A DNA stretch of 64,000 nt from Sphingobacterium arenae (GTDB lineage Bacteria > Bacteroidota > Bacteroidia > Sphingobacteriales > Sphingobacteriaceae): positions 930,001 through 994,000 of the forward strand of contig NZ_JACNYK010000002.1 of the NCBI RefSeq assembly GCF_014692505.1. The letters run 5' to 3'. Positions within the stretch are counted from its first letter, which is position 1. Every line of letters starts with the position of its first letter. Positions 52,785 through 62,392 of this stretch are shown here, one piece after another. Position numbers and translations under genes: made by a program. The notes below the pieces were generated by a model. It made no database searches. It was not told the origin of the DNA and worked only from the letters and a program-made list of their open reading frames with translations.

Positions 52785-53609
52785 TTACGGCAACAAGCTA
52801 TCGTCAAGATTATCCAAATCAAAATCCGTATCCATGATTTGCAATCGGAATTCTTGCGCCGAAGCGACAGAAAAATAGCCCAATGCATTATTGGATATAT
52901 TTGATGTTGGATTTGCGGGAGCGGCGGAACCAGGATTCGTACTCTGATATTCATTCCAATAATCAAACACCTTTTCGTCTATGCAATAGCGCCGCACAGA
53001 AATATAATCTCCTGGCTTCAATTCAGCGTCTAAATCAGAAACTTGGTGTGTTACATATAACCCATCATTAAATTTATCTTGAAACACCGTAGAGAAACGA
53101 TAACTAGCATCGTTGATCGAGATATCATATTTATAATAATTAGCTACGTCAGGTGGGTCATTAAATTTGAAAGTCGCAAAATAATAGCTCTCTCCGAAAA
53201 TATTTTCTCGGACGATACCTGTCGAATCAACATCTACATAAGATTGCATATAACAAGTGGAATGAAATGGTTCACCATCCACCTCCACGTATAACGAATA
53301 GCTTTGTCCTGCGACTGGTGTAAAATCTCTAGCTACATAATTTCCTTCTCGATCATGCTGGAAATCATGATGCCCCCCCTTACTGTCTAGTACAATCACA
53401 ACCGCATTGGTTACGCCCAACGAGTTAACCGGGTCATTAAAGGCAACCGTTTTAGATACCCTAATGTGCTGGGTAGATTGTAAGTCAGAAAGATTCGCTT
53501 CAATCACTACCCGAGGATCTGCATCATTCAAGTCCACCTCTATTATTTCCTCGCAAGCGGAGAAAAATAAAAGTGTACATAGTATATAGATATAACGCTT
53601 AACAGTCAT
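52785..53609 (-). CDS. DUF4249 family lipoprotein
   Basis: The 274-residue lipoprotein (lipobox LLFFSAC, Cys near 18) starts its mature part EEIIEVDLNDADPRVVIEANLSD, the hallmark of DUF4249, followed by an Ig-like beta-rich domain. In Bacteroidota, DUF4249 genes regularly follow a TonB-dependent receptor, as here, where its start lies 4 bases after the receptor stop. I infer a surface partner of that receptor, analogous to SusD, with unknown ligand. The start at 53609 is chosen for the signal peptide. Confidence 0.88.
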   Translation of the reverse strand: MTVKRYIYILCTLLFFSACEEIIEVDLNDADPRVVIEANLSDLQSTQHIRVSKTVAFNDPVNSLGVTNAVVIVLDSKGGHHDFQHDREGNYVARDFTPVAGQSYSLYVEVDGEPFHSTCYMQSYVDVDSTGIVRENIFGESYYFATFKFNDPPDVANYYKYDISINDASYRFSTVFQDKFNDGLYVTHQVSDLDAELKPGDYISVRRYCIDEKVFDYWNEYQSTNPGSAAPANPTSNISNNALGYFSVASAQEFRLQIMDTDFDLDNLDDSLLP

Positions 53610-53613
53610 ATAA

Positions 53614-55932
53614 TCAGAATTTAAAATTCCACGTAACAGACGGGATAATACCAAATAAAGCTATTTTATACGCCTCCGTGATGTTCGAATTACTTTGGTT
53701 CTCCCGGAAATCGATAATATACGCATTTCGTCTATTGTAGGCATTATATATCCCAAACGTCCAACTTGATCTAAAACGCTTGTCGGAGAGAACCGGTTCA
53801 TAAGTAGCAGACAGATCTAATCGATGATAATTGGGCATTCGATAACCGTTTCTTTCTGTGTAATAGAACATTGTTTTCCCATCAACTTCATATTTACCAC
53901 TCGGAAACGTCACTGCATTTCCGGTGTAATACACAAAGGTCGCGCCTAGCGTCCATTTCCTCGAAAGTTCATACATACCGACCACAGAAACATCGTGTGT
54001 CCTATCTTGACGTGCTCTGAACCATCGTCCGGCATCAATCTCATCAAATTTACGTTCACTTCTAGCAAGAGTATAGCTAACCCATCCATGTAGTTTGCCG
54101 GTACTTTTCCGAAGATAAGCTTCCACACCATACGCTCTTCCGATTCCATACAACAAATCCCCCTCTAGATACTGATTTGCCTGTAAATCCGCTCCATTCC
54201 GAAAATCAATCTGATTCCCCATGTGTTTATAATAGGTCTCTAGCGAAAATTCATATCGATTGTCTTTGAAATTTCGAAAATATCCCACTGCAACTTGATC
54301 AGCGATTTGAGGTTTAATATTCAAGCTACTCACCACATACTGATCTGTGGGTAAGCTCGCCGTCGTGTTGGTCAATTGATGTAGATTTTGTGCAATACGG
54401 TTATAAGATGCTTTAATACTGTGCTGTTCGCTCAACAGAAAGCTCGCCGAAAAACGCGGTTCTATATTCAAATAGTGTCTTGCTATGGTTCCCTTTCCGT
54501 AATATTGTTCTGCGACAGCCTCTCCATCCTCATCATATGTATAAAACGTCCCCGGCCCCATGACCATAAAATCACTGGCGCGCAGCCCATATAATAACGA
54601 TAGCCAATCGACAGGATTCCAAGTATGCGATATATAGGCCGCCGCCTCTATTCCTTGGCGATTATCTACATCAATGGAATTAACGGACGTATTCTCGTCC
54701 GCGGTTATGCTCGCGGGATAAATGGACTGTTGCAAAGCATGGAAACCAAAACGCCAAGTACTTATCGGGTTTTGATAGTAAGAGAAATCCTGTTTTAAAT
54801 TCCAATTACGGATTTTAGATGCTATCCCAAAATTGTTATCATCGCTGGACACCTGCACATTATAGCTGAAATCACTGTATATCAGCGATGTGTTACTGAA
54901 TAGTTTATCGTTAAAAATATGATTCCACCGTACCGTTGCTGTGGCATTTCCCCAATCAAAATTAAAAAGATCAGAATAGCCTAGGTCATCCTTACCGAAG
55001 TACCCAGATAGGTAGAGCGTATTTTTATCATTAAATCTAAAATTCAGTTTGGCATTCAGGTCGTAGAAATAAAGCTTACTTTTATTGACATCATCGTCAT
55101 TTGAAAGTTTCAAGAACATATCCGCATAGGTCCGGCGACCACTTATCATAAAAGAGCTTTTATCCTTAATTAACGGTGCCTCTACTTTGAGTCGAGAAGC
55201 AATAAGGCCTATACCGCCTTCCGTAGTTAATTTCTTTTGGTTCCCATCCATCATAGCAATGTCCAATACGGACGAAATACGCCCCCCAAATTGCGCCGGA
55301 ATACCACCTTTGTAAAGCTGTACATCTTTAATTGCATCAGAATTAAAGGTAGAGAAGAAACCTAATAGATGAGAAGCGTTATACACTGTTGCTTCATCCA
55401 ACAAAATTAGATTCTGGTCACTACCGCCACCACGTACATAAAAATTAGACGACCCTTCTCCTCCACTCTGCACCCCCGGTAATAGCTGTATGGTTTTTAA
55501 TAAATCACGTTCTCCGAAAACGACCGGCACATTCTTAACTTCTTCCATGGTAAAGTTAAGTACGCCCATTTGTGGATTTGAAACATTATTATCCCTTCGC
55601 TCTGCGGAAACAACAACCTCCTCTAACGTATTATCTCCTCGACGTAGCTCAACATTCAGTCTTTGGTTGCTATTTAAATTTACCTCTTCTGAATAAGATT
55701 GGTAACCGACATAACTCAAGGTAATCTGATGTTTACCTTGAGGTAATGTCAACGAATAAAAGCCATATGCATTGGTGCTAGCTGCCTGCCCTCCCGGCTC
55801 TACCGAAACAACTGCGCCAATCAATGTCTCTCCCGACTCGGCATCACGAACGGTTCCACTCAGCACAATTTGCTGTGCAAAAGTCTCGACAGCACTAAAA
55901 AGAACAACAAGAATCAACCACAACTTATTCAT
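53614..55932 (-). CDS. TonB-dependent receptor with carboxypeptidase-like domain
   Basis: The 772-residue precursor has a signal peptide (MNKLWLILVVLFSAVETFA) and a carboxypeptidase-like beta-sandwich (VLSGTVRDAESGETLIGAVV, 24-100). A plug with VPVVFGERDLLKTIQLLPGV and FYVRGGGSDQNLILLDEA precedes a barrel ending ...PSVTWNFKF. It is shorter than SusC proteins and lacks the SusC motif, placing it in the group paired with DUF4249. It imports an unknown ligand, possibly a siderophore or oligomer. The esterase gene is 8 bases upstream on the same strand. Confidence 0.93.
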   Translation of the reverse strand: MNKLWLILVVLFSAVETFAQQIVLSGTVRDAESGETLIGAVVSVEPGGQAASTNAYGFYSLTLPQGKHQITLSYVGYQSYSEEVNLNSNQRLNVELRRGDNTLEEVVVSAERRDNNVSNPQMGVLNFTMEEVKNVPVVFGERDLLKTIQLLPGVQSGGEGSSNFYVRGGGSDQNLILLDEATVYNASHLLGFFSTFNSDAIKDVQLYKGGIPAQFGGRISSVLDIAMMDGNQKKLTTEGGIGLIASRLKVEAPLIKDKSSFMISGRRTYADMFLKLSNDDDVNKSKLYFYDLNAKLNFRFNDKNTLYLSGYFGKDDLGYSDLFNFDWGNATATVRWNHIFNDKLFSNTSLIYSDFSYNVQVSSDDNNFGIASKIRNWNLKQDFSYYQNPISTWRFGFHALQQSIYPASITADENTSVNSIDVDNRQGIEAAAYISHTWNPVDWLSLLYGLRASDFMVMGPGTFYTYDEDGEAVAEQYYGKGTIARHYLNIEPRFSASFLLSEQHSIKASYNRIAQNLHQLTNTTASLPTDQYVVSSLNIKPQIADQVAVGYFRNFKDNRYEFSLETYYKHMGNQIDFRNGADLQANQYLEGDLLYGIGRAYGVEAYLRKSTGKLHGWVSYTLARSERKFDEIDAGRWFRARQDRTHDVSVVGMYELSRKWTLGATFVYYTGNAVTFPSGKYEVDGKTMFYYTERNGYRMPNYHRLDLSATYEPVLSDKRFRSSWTFGIYNAYNRRNAYIIDFRENQSNSNITEAYKIALFGIIPSVTWNFKF

Positions 55933-55940
55933 CTATCCCC

Positions 55941-56753
55941 TTATTTCTTCGCATTTTGGTCTTGAAAACATTGCGCAAAAAACGCCATTTGAAAATCTAT
56001 CGAGCGCGCCCAATATTCACCGTTATGTTTGCCCCGCATAGTCAGGTAATGATGCGGCACATTCAAGTAAGTAAGCTTTTCATGCAGCTTATTATTTACC
56101 TCAAAAAAGAAATCTTCCGTTCCACAGTCTATAAACAAGTTAAGCGACTGGGGCTTAATAAGATATGTTAATTCAATAACGGTATGCGCATCCCAAACTT
56201 CTGGCTTTTCGTGATACTCACCAAGATGCTTCTTCATGTCCCAATTATTTGGGAACGGACGAATATCTACACCGCCTGAGGTGCTACCCGCAAAAGCAAA
56301 TAAATCCTGGTGACGAAATGCAAGATATAAAGCCCCATGTCCACCCATACTCAAGCCCGTTATCCCACGGTTAGCACGATCCGTCCCTACTTGATATTGC
56401 TGTTCCACAAAAGGTATAAGTTCTTTGGTGATAAATGTTTCATATTGGTAATCGTTATTTTCTGTATCCCAATACCAACTACTGAAACCGCCATCCGGAC
56501 AAACAACCATATATCCATACGTATCAACAAGTTGTTTAATATGCGGTGCAGTTTTCAGCCAACTAGCATAATTGCCCGAATACCCATGCAGCAAATAAAG
56601 TGTAGACGTTGCCTTTTCATTCTCTGGAGCAATAACAACCGCTTTGATGTCTTTACCCATCCGCGTACTCCTCACCGTTACTGTATCGACAGTTGCGGCG
56701 TGTAATTGTAGTACACCCGCAATGGTCGCTAGTAAAAGAAAAATGTATTTCAT
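55941..56753 (-). CDS. secreted alpha/beta-hydrolase (esterase D-like)
   Basis: The 270-residue precursor has a signal peptide (MKYIFLLLATIAGVLQLHA). The esterase-family core has LYLLHGYSGNYASW (oxyanion region), the nucleophile in GLSMGGHGAL, the acid in LNLFIDCGTEDFFF and a His near KHNGEYW. Relatives are feruloyl/acetyl-xylan esterases and Fes-type siderophore esterases. Given the TonB receptor and DUF4249 genes downstream in the same unit, cleavage of an imported ester ligand is plausible. I start at 56753 for the signal peptide. Confidence 0.88.
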   Translation of the reverse strand: MKYIFLLLATIAGVLQLHAATVDTVTVRSTRMGKDIKAVVIAPENEKATSTLYLLHGYSGNYASWLKTAPHIKQLVDTYGYMVVCPDGGFSSWYWDTENNDYQYETFITKELIPFVEQQYQVGTDRANRGITGLSMGGHGALYLAFRHQDLFAFAGSTSGGVDIRPFPNNWDMKKHLGEYHEKPEVWDAHTVIELTYLIKPQSLNLFIDCGTEDFFFEVNNKLHEKLTYLNVPHHYLTMRGKHNGEYWARSIDFQMAFFAQCFQDQNAKK

Positions 56754-56758
56754 ATTCC

Positions 56759-57406
56759 TTATTCTACACCCCCCCCTGTAAACGCCGATAATATACCTGG
56801 ATATTGTGCCGCATCTTTGGCCCACATTTTAAAGGAGCGGTTATACAGATTCAATTCTGCAAATACTTCGGCTTCCTCTCCTACACTGTTCGCAAAAAAT
56901 AGTTTAAACGCATACGTTCCATTTCCTGTTAAATCCACCACCGTTTTATTGGAAGAAAAAACAAGCGGTTCTAGCGTTGCATCGGTCATACCAGCGTCAA
57001 TAGGTTGCTCATAAAGAGCCGCTATCGCCTTCACAAATCTGTCGGACTCCCCGCCAACGGAACTAAATTTGATGGCACCCTCATGGAAGGCATTTTCTTC
57101 ATTTACATTTCCATCTTCGAAGATTCCCGCAGAAATATCTTTGATTATTTCAATCTGTAAGCCCAAAGTATCCTTGTCATTCAGTGATTTTCCAACATAC
57201 ACCATGGAGGAATCCGTTTCCGTTGATTTAACTAACGACAAATATACGGCCGGATTATCCGTTGTAGACGTTGCCACAAACTGTGCAAGATTAGCTGTCA
57301 AGGCGTCCTCGGTTGTCTTATCATTACCGTTTTGGTTATTTCCGCAGCTAGCGAATGTCGACACGAAGATTGTGACCGCAGCTACTTTTAAAATTGTCCT
57401 TTTCAT
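56759..57406 (-). CDS. hypothetical lipoprotein
   Basis: The product is not recognised. This 215-residue lipoprotein has a signal with lipobox STFASC, then a low-complexity NNQNGNDKTTED linker. Its predicted soluble domain carries strands such as VYLSLVKSTETDSSMVYVG and GNGTYAFKLFFANSVGEEAEVFAEL. It lies 5 bases upstream of the esterase gene and is probably its operon partner. An 8-G run in the last codons (56768-56775 on the plus strand as C's) could slip, but that would alter only the final few residues. Confidence 0.65.
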   Translation of the reverse strand: MKRTILKVAAVTIFVSTFASCGNNQNGNDKTTEDALTANLAQFVATSTTDNPAVYLSLVKSTETDSSMVYVGKSLNDKDTLGLQIEIIKDISAGIFEDGNVNEENAFHEGAIKFSSVGGESDRFVKAIAALYEQPIDAGMTDATLEPLVFSSNKTVVDLTGNGTYAFKLFFANSVGEEAEVFAELNLYNRSFKMWAKDAAQYPGILSAFTGGGVE

Positions 57407-57478
57407 CTGTATATTTATGTTTATTCTGTTATGTACTATATTAAAACAGTTTAACAAGCAAAATACGAATAAATTGCT

Positions 57479-60421
57479 TTATTGTACCAAAGCATCGTAT
57501 AAAACTTCTACGGGATGGTAAGATTTTCTTCCGGTGCCATCCTTAATTTGATGGCGACAAGATGTCCCAGCCGCCGCAATTAGTATCTCTTCATCAGTGG
57601 CACGTACCACCGGTAAAAGAACAAGCTCTCCCACTTTCATGGATACGTCGTAATGTTCTTCTTCATACCCAAAAGACCCCGCCATACCGCAACAACCCGA
57701 TGGAATAACCTCTACACTGTAATTTTGAGGAAACGACAATAGTTTCTCCGTATATCCAACCAAATGAAACGCTTTCTGATAACAATGCCCATGTAATTTG
57801 ACCTTTTTTGTCCCTGTTGTAAATTGCTCTTGCTGAATCCTTCCTGCCTCTACTTCTCTGATAAGGAATTCGTCAATCATCAACGTATTATTCGCCAACT
57901 GGCTGGCTGCGTCACGCAAATGCCCATCCACCAAGTCTATATATTCGTCCCGAAACGTGATAATCGCCGACGGTTCTATTCCCAAAAGCGGTGTATCTTC
58001 CGTTATCACATTTTTCAAGAGTTCCACATTTCTTTCTGCGATTTTCTTCGCTTCTTTTACAAAACCTTTAGATAGATACGTCCGACCACTTTCTACGTGC
58101 TGGGGTATAATAACTTCGTACCCCAATGATGTCAGCAATTTATGTGCCGTTATGCCAATAGCTGTATCGTTATATTCCGTAAACTCATCACTGAACAAAT
58201 ACACTTTTCGGCTATGATTTTGTACCGGCTGTTTCCGCGCCCACTTCGACAACGTCGTGAAATGGACAGTGGGTAATGAACGTTTGGAGGCAAACCCTAA
58301 AATAGATTTCACCATATTCGCAAGTAATGGTGTTTTAACCACCCAATTATATAGCGGAGCCACGTACGATCCCAACTGCTGACTTTTGGTAAAATTAGCA
58401 ATAACCGAAGAACGAAAAGGCACACCATGCGCATCGTAATAATGTTGTAAAAATTCGGCTTTCATCTTGGCGACGTCTACACGCGAGGGACATTCGCTTT
58501 TACAAGCCTTGCAACTTAAGCACAAATCCATCACTTCCTTTATCTCCTCGTGATCAAACCGATTCGCTTTCGTCGAATTTGTCAAGAATTGCCGAAGCAT
58601 ATTTGCTCTCGCCCTAGTGGTATCTTTTTCGTCTCGGGTCGCCATAAACGACGGACACATCGTGCCACCGGTAATTTCTGTTTTTCGACAATCACCGGAA
58701 CCAGAACATTTTTCCGCCAGGCGCAGAATTCCCTCCTCTTTTGTAAAATCAAAATAGGTCTGTATCTGCTTGCCGTCTACCACCTTGTCATAACGCAATG
58801 ACGTATCCATTGGTGGAGTATTGACAATCTTATTGGCGTTGAATACACCACGCGGGTCAAAAATTGCCTTTGTCTCCAGCAACAATTGATAAACCTGTTC
58901 GCCCAACACTTTCCCTATAAACTCACCCCGCAAGCGTCCGTCGCCATGTTCACCGCTCAACGAACCATTGTACTTCAGCACTAAATCCGTGGTCCGTTCT
59001 AATATTGATCTAAATTTCCTACGCCCCTCCGTTTTTTTTAGATTAATAAACGGCTCGATATGCAATTCCCCCGCCCCCGCATGTGCATAATAAGAAGCGT
59101 GCACACCCTCTTGTCGTAGCAAAATCTGTATATCTTTGACGTATGCTGGTAAATCTTCGGGAGATACAGCACAGTCTTCAATGAGATTTACCGGCTGTTC
59201 ATCACCCGGCAGATTCCTGATTAAACCCAATCCGGCTTTACGCACATCCCATACCAGATTCGTTTGCTGCTCTCCTACAATAAAAGGATACGCATAACCC
59301 AAATGCCGCTCAGCCAAGTCTTTTTGTAATGCTTCCGCTTTTCGATATAATTCAGCTTCCTCCTCGGCACGAAACTCGATAATGAGTAATGCCTGCGGAT
59401 CACCTTCAATAAAAAAACGATTATGCTGATACGTGGGATGTCCTACAGTAAAATCCAATATATACTTATCAACCAACTCGGAAGCCTCGGGATGATGAGA
59501 TAGCGCAACGATATTGCCTTCCATACATTCAACCATATCTGCAAAATGCACGCACAATAAACCAATCTCTTTAGGTGGAAGAGGCATTAAGCGCAACTTG
59601 GCTTCGGTCACAATGCCAATCGTTCCCTCCGATCCCGCCAGCAAATCACATAAGTTGAACGGTTTCTCATTATCCACAAGAAAATCCAACGCATATCCCG
59701 TATTTCGGCGGGTCAGTGTTTTTTTAGGATATCCCGATACAATGGCCTGCTTATTTTCCGATCGTGACAGCAAAGCATTCAGCTGTCTATAAATTTGCCC
59801 TTCACGTGTTTGAGACGCCAACTTTTCAAAAAGTGCAGCTTCATCCAACGCTTTAAAAACCACCTCGGAAGTATCATCCAGTAGTACCTTGGCTTCTAAC
59901 AAGTTTTTTCGGGTATCTCCCCAGACGATAGAATGCAGGCCCGAGGAGTTATTTCCGATCATACCCCCCACCATCGCACGGCTTGCCGTCGAGGTTTCTG
60001 GGCCAAACATCAATCCATGGACCCGGAGATAGTTATTTAGATCATCACGAATAACGCCGGGTTGTACACGTACCCAACGTTCTTTCACATTCAGTTCCAA
60101 TATCTGATTAAAGCATCGAGATACATCGACAATGATACCACTCCCCACCACTTGACCCGCAAGTGAGGTACCCGCCGTCCGCGGAATGAGAGTCAGATGC
60201 TGTTCGTTTGCGAATAAAATAAGGTTCTTTAGGTCTCCTTTGCCTTGTGGGATCGCCACCGAAAGAGGAAGTTCCTGATACACAGAAGCATCAGTTGCGT
60301 ATGCCAATCGCATCGCCTGATGCTTTGAATTTTCGGGTAAATAAAACAACTCTCCCGTTAGTTGGGAAGACAGTCGGTTTAGTTCATCTATAATCTGCAC
60401 GTCCGTATCGTAGTTTGACAA
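57479..60421 (-). CDS. FAD-binding and [4Fe-4S] 2-hydroxyacid dehydrogenase (YdiJ/GlcD-GlpC-like)
   Basis: The 980-residue fusion has an FAD_binding_4 domain (LTLIPRTAGTSLAGQVVG) and the FAD-oxidase C domain (to about 540, with SGEHGDGRLRGEF). The ferredoxin-type region has CSGSGDC and CLSCKACKSECPSRVDV. A CCG-type C-terminus (HGHCYQKA, SGCCGMAGSFGYE) completes it. Such proteins oxidise D-lactate, D-2-hydroxyglutarate or glycolate and pass electrons to quinone. The frame opens with TTG (60421), two bases after a TAAATTTG box. A GTG at 60400 is another candidate start, so the N-terminus is uncertain. Confidence 0.88.
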   Translation of the reverse strand: MSNYDTDVQIIDELNRLSSQLTGELFYLPENSKHQAMRLAYATDASVYQELPLSVAIPQGKGDLKNLILFANEQHLTLIPRTAGTSLAGQVVGSGIIVDVSRCFNQILELNVKERWVRVQPGVIRDDLNNYLRVHGLMFGPETSTASRAMVGGMIGNNSSGLHSIVWGDTRKNLLEAKVLLDDTSEVVFKALDEAALFEKLASQTREGQIYRQLNALLSRSENKQAIVSGYPKKTLTRRNTGYALDFLVDNEKPFNLCDLLAGSEGTIGIVTEAKLRLMPLPPKEIGLLCVHFADMVECMEGNIVALSHHPEASELVDKYILDFTVGHPTYQHNRFFIEGDPQALLIIEFRAEEEAELYRKAEALQKDLAERHLGYAYPFIVGEQQTNLVWDVRKAGLGLIRNLPGDEQPVNLIEDCAVSPEDLPAYVKDIQILLRQEGVHASYYAHAGAGELHIEPFINLKKTEGRRKFRSILERTTDLVLKYNGSLSGEHGDGRLRGEFIGKVLGEQVYQLLLETKAIFDPRGVFNANKIVNTPPMDTSLRYDKVVDGKQIQTYFDFTKEEGILRLAEKCSGSGDCRKTEITGGTMCPSFMATRDEKDTTRARANMLRQFLTNSTKANRFDHEEIKEVMDLCLSCKACKSECPSRVDVAKMKAEFLQHYYDAHGVPFRSSVIANFTKSQQLGSYVAPLYNWVVKTPLLANMVKSILGFASKRSLPTVHFTTLSKWARKQPVQNHSRKVYLFSDEFTEYNDTAIGITAHKLLTSLGYEVIIPQHVESGRTYLSKGFVKEAKKIAERNVELLKNVITEDTPLLGIEPSAIITFRDEYIDLVDGHLRDAASQLANNTLMIDEFLIREVEAGRIQQEQFTTGTKKVKLHGHCYQKAFHLVGYTEKLLSFPQNYSVEVIPSGCCGMAGSFGYEEEHYDVSMKVGELVLLPVVRATDEEILIAAAGTSCRHQIKDGTGRKSYHPVEVLYDALVQ

Positions 60422-60423
60422 AA

Positions 60424-60431
60424 CAAATTTA
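60424..60431 (-). promoter_or_regulatory. -7 box of the 980-residue dehydrogenase
   Basis: Minus-strand TAAATTTG matches TAnnTTTG. It ends only two bases before the TTG at 60421, so the mRNA may begin at or inside the annotated start. Confidence 0.4.
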
Positions 60432-60588
60432 TGATAATTTGAGCAGCTTTAACGAATTGTTTAGCTTTTTACAAAAACAGCTGCTAGTCAGAACACATCT
60501 TTACACCTTTAAATGAGGTTCTGCAAAACAGCACTATATTCAATAAAAAATATAAAATAAAGAACATAATTCATATTTAATAAGAAAA

Positions 60589-60620
60589 TTTTGAATATTA
60601 TTCATTAATCTGTATCTTTG
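60589..60620 (+). promoter_or_regulatory. lrp promoter with both elements
   Basis: TTTTG (60589-60593), 19 bases, then TATCTTTG (60613-60620) is the best full match to the phylum consensus in the window. It ends 7 bases before the ATG. The AT-rich stretch between 60555 and 60610 could hold Lrp-type autoregulatory sites. Confidence 0.6.
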
Positions 60621-60627
60621 CAGCATA

Positions 60628-61107
60628 ATGGAAAAAATAGAGTTTAACTTAGATCAAATTGATTATCAAATCCTGCGTATCATGCAAGAAAATGCGCGCA
60701 CAAACAATGCGGATATCGCAAGGGAATTAGGGATGGCGCCTTCAGCCATTTTAGAGCGGGTCAAAAAACTCGAACAGAAGCAAGTCATCCTCCAGTACAA
60801 TGCGAAAATCAATCCAGATGCGCTAGATCAAAAATTGCTATCCTTTATTTTTATTAAAGCACAAGATCCTATTGGAACGCAAAAGGTAGGTTTGCTCTTA
60901 GCCAAGATTCCTGAAGTACAAGAGGTACATGATATTGCCGGGGATGATGGATATCTGGTTAAAGTGCGTACTCATGATGCTGCTGGATTGGTAGATCTAA
61001 TGCGCAACTCATTGGGAAAAATAGAGGAGATTATCTCCACGCGTACAACCATCGTTTTAGAGACAGTAAAAGAAGAACAAAAACTCTTTATTCCAAAAAA
61101 AGATTAA
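60628..61107 (+). CDS. Lrp/AsnC family transcriptional regulator
   Basis: The 159-residue regulator has an N-terminal helix-turn-helix (LDQIDYQILRIMQENARTNNADIARELG, recognition helix SAILERVKKLE) and a C-terminal RAM/ACT-like effector domain (VQEVHDIAGDDGYLVKVRTHDAAGL). It is 13 bases upstream of an EamA transporter gene and is likely its amino-acid-responsive regulator, a common pairing for exporters. Confidence 0.92.
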   Translation: MEKIEFNLDQIDYQILRIMQENARTNNADIARELGMAPSAILERVKKLEQKQVILQYNAKINPDALDQKLLSFIFIKAQDPIGTQKVGLLLAKIPEVQEVHDIAGDDGYLVKVRTHDAAGLVDLMRNSLGKIEEIISTRTTIVLETVKEEQKLFIPKKD

Positions 61108-61120
61108 GGTTAAGGTTAAT

Positions 61121-62236
61121 ATGACAAAAGGAAATCAAAATATGCCAGCCACAAGTAGCATCATCTTTGCATACCTTGTAGTATACATCGTGTGGGGCTC
61201 TACCTTTTTCTTTATAGAAAAAGCGCTGCATAGTTTCAGTCCCTTTGTATTGGGATCGGTCCGGTTTATCTTAGCAGGATCCCTCTTAATGGGATATTGT
61301 TACCTCAAAGGATATAAGCTTTTCGCAAAGACAGCTGTAAAGGATGCACTCTTTGTGGGGTTTTTACTACTTTTTGTGGACATGGCTGCCGTCATATGGT
61401 CAGAACAATATATATCCAGTGGCATTGTCAGCATTATCGCAGCAGCGACAGCTATATGGTTCGTTGTTCTTGACAGACCAAAATGGAAAGAAAACTTTTC
61501 CAGTTTACCGACTGTATTAGGATTGATTTTTGGCTTTATAGGAGTTTTCATGTTATTTGCCGAACAGCTTTTTGCTCAGGGGGATTCGGCAGGAGACAAA
61601 AGCATAAAAATAATGGCCATGTTCGTCCTTGTCTGCGGAACAATTGCCTGGACAGTAGGCTCTTTGATATCCAAATATAATCGAGAAAAGAGAACCCACC
61701 AGATGCAGAAAAATGGAGAAGAAGATATACACGTCATGGTAAAAACAGCTTGGCAAATGGTCTGTGCGGGTATTGCCTTTACCGTAGTTGCTTCTTTAAA
61801 TGGGGAATACGCTCATTTTCAGGCACAAGATGTAATGCCTGAAGACTGGGGAGCGATCATATACCTCGCTACCATGGGCTCTATTTTAGCATTCGGCAGC
61901 TATATATGGTTGTTACAGTATCGTCCTACTACGGAAGTTAGTACACACGCCTATATAAACCCTATCGTCGCCTTAGTATTGGCACACTACTTCACCGACC
62001 ACCAAGTAACTTCATTGCAGATCATAGGATTAGTCGTTGTATTGGCCAGCGTCTTGCTTATGAATTGGAATTTGTATAAAAATAACAAGAAAGTCAGACT
62101 TTTCAAGCGTGCTAAACAGATGAAACGACTGCGTGAACTTGCACCACAAAGCAGTATTCCCCGTATAATGGCGCTTTCCAATTTCAATCAAAGACACGAA
62201 AAGAAGAAAGAAGGCGATAGTAATCCGCACGAATAA
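61121..62236 (+). CDS. EamA/DMT family exporter
   Basis: The 371-residue protein has ten membrane helices in two EamA repeats. The first begins AYLVVYIVWGSTFFFIEKAL and the second VKTAWQMVCAGIAFTVVA, ending with TTEVSTHAYINPIVALVLAHY. The basic cytosolic C-terminal tail (about 310-371) is longer than usual. Probable substrates are amino acids or related metabolites, inferred from the Lrp partner. An ATG at 61142 is an alternative start. Confidence 0.9.
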   Translation: MTKGNQNMPATSSIIFAYLVVYIVWGSTFFFIEKALHSFSPFVLGSVRFILAGSLLMGYCYLKGYKLFAKTAVKDALFVGFLLLFVDMAAVIWSEQYISSGIVSIIAAATAIWFVVLDRPKWKENFSSLPTVLGLIFGFIGVFMLFAEQLFAQGDSAGDKSIKIMAMFVLVCGTIAWTVGSLISKYNREKRTHQMQKNGEEDIHVMVKTAWQMVCAGIAFTVVASLNGEYAHFQAQDVMPEDWGAIIYLATMGSILAFGSYIWLLQYRPTTEVSTHAYINPIVALVLAHYFTDHQVTSLQIIGLVVVLASVLLMNWNLYKNNKKVRLFKRAKQMKRLRELAPQSSIPRIMALSNFNQRHEKKKEGDSNPHE

Positions 62237-62392
62237 AAAATATTTTTTACACTGTAGCATTTTCTTCCTCCCTTCCGTATTAATTCCAAAACATATCAAG
62301 TAAGTGAAACTTGCATAAGCTACTATCTCATGAAGAGTATCATAAATAAGCTTACAAGAGTTGATTACCATATGAAAAAAAGATTTAATACG

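Noticed and set aside
56768..56775. Phase-variable homopolymer in the lipoprotein gene
   Set aside because: The 8-base G run lies in the last few codons, so slippage would barely change the product; on/off switching is unlikely.
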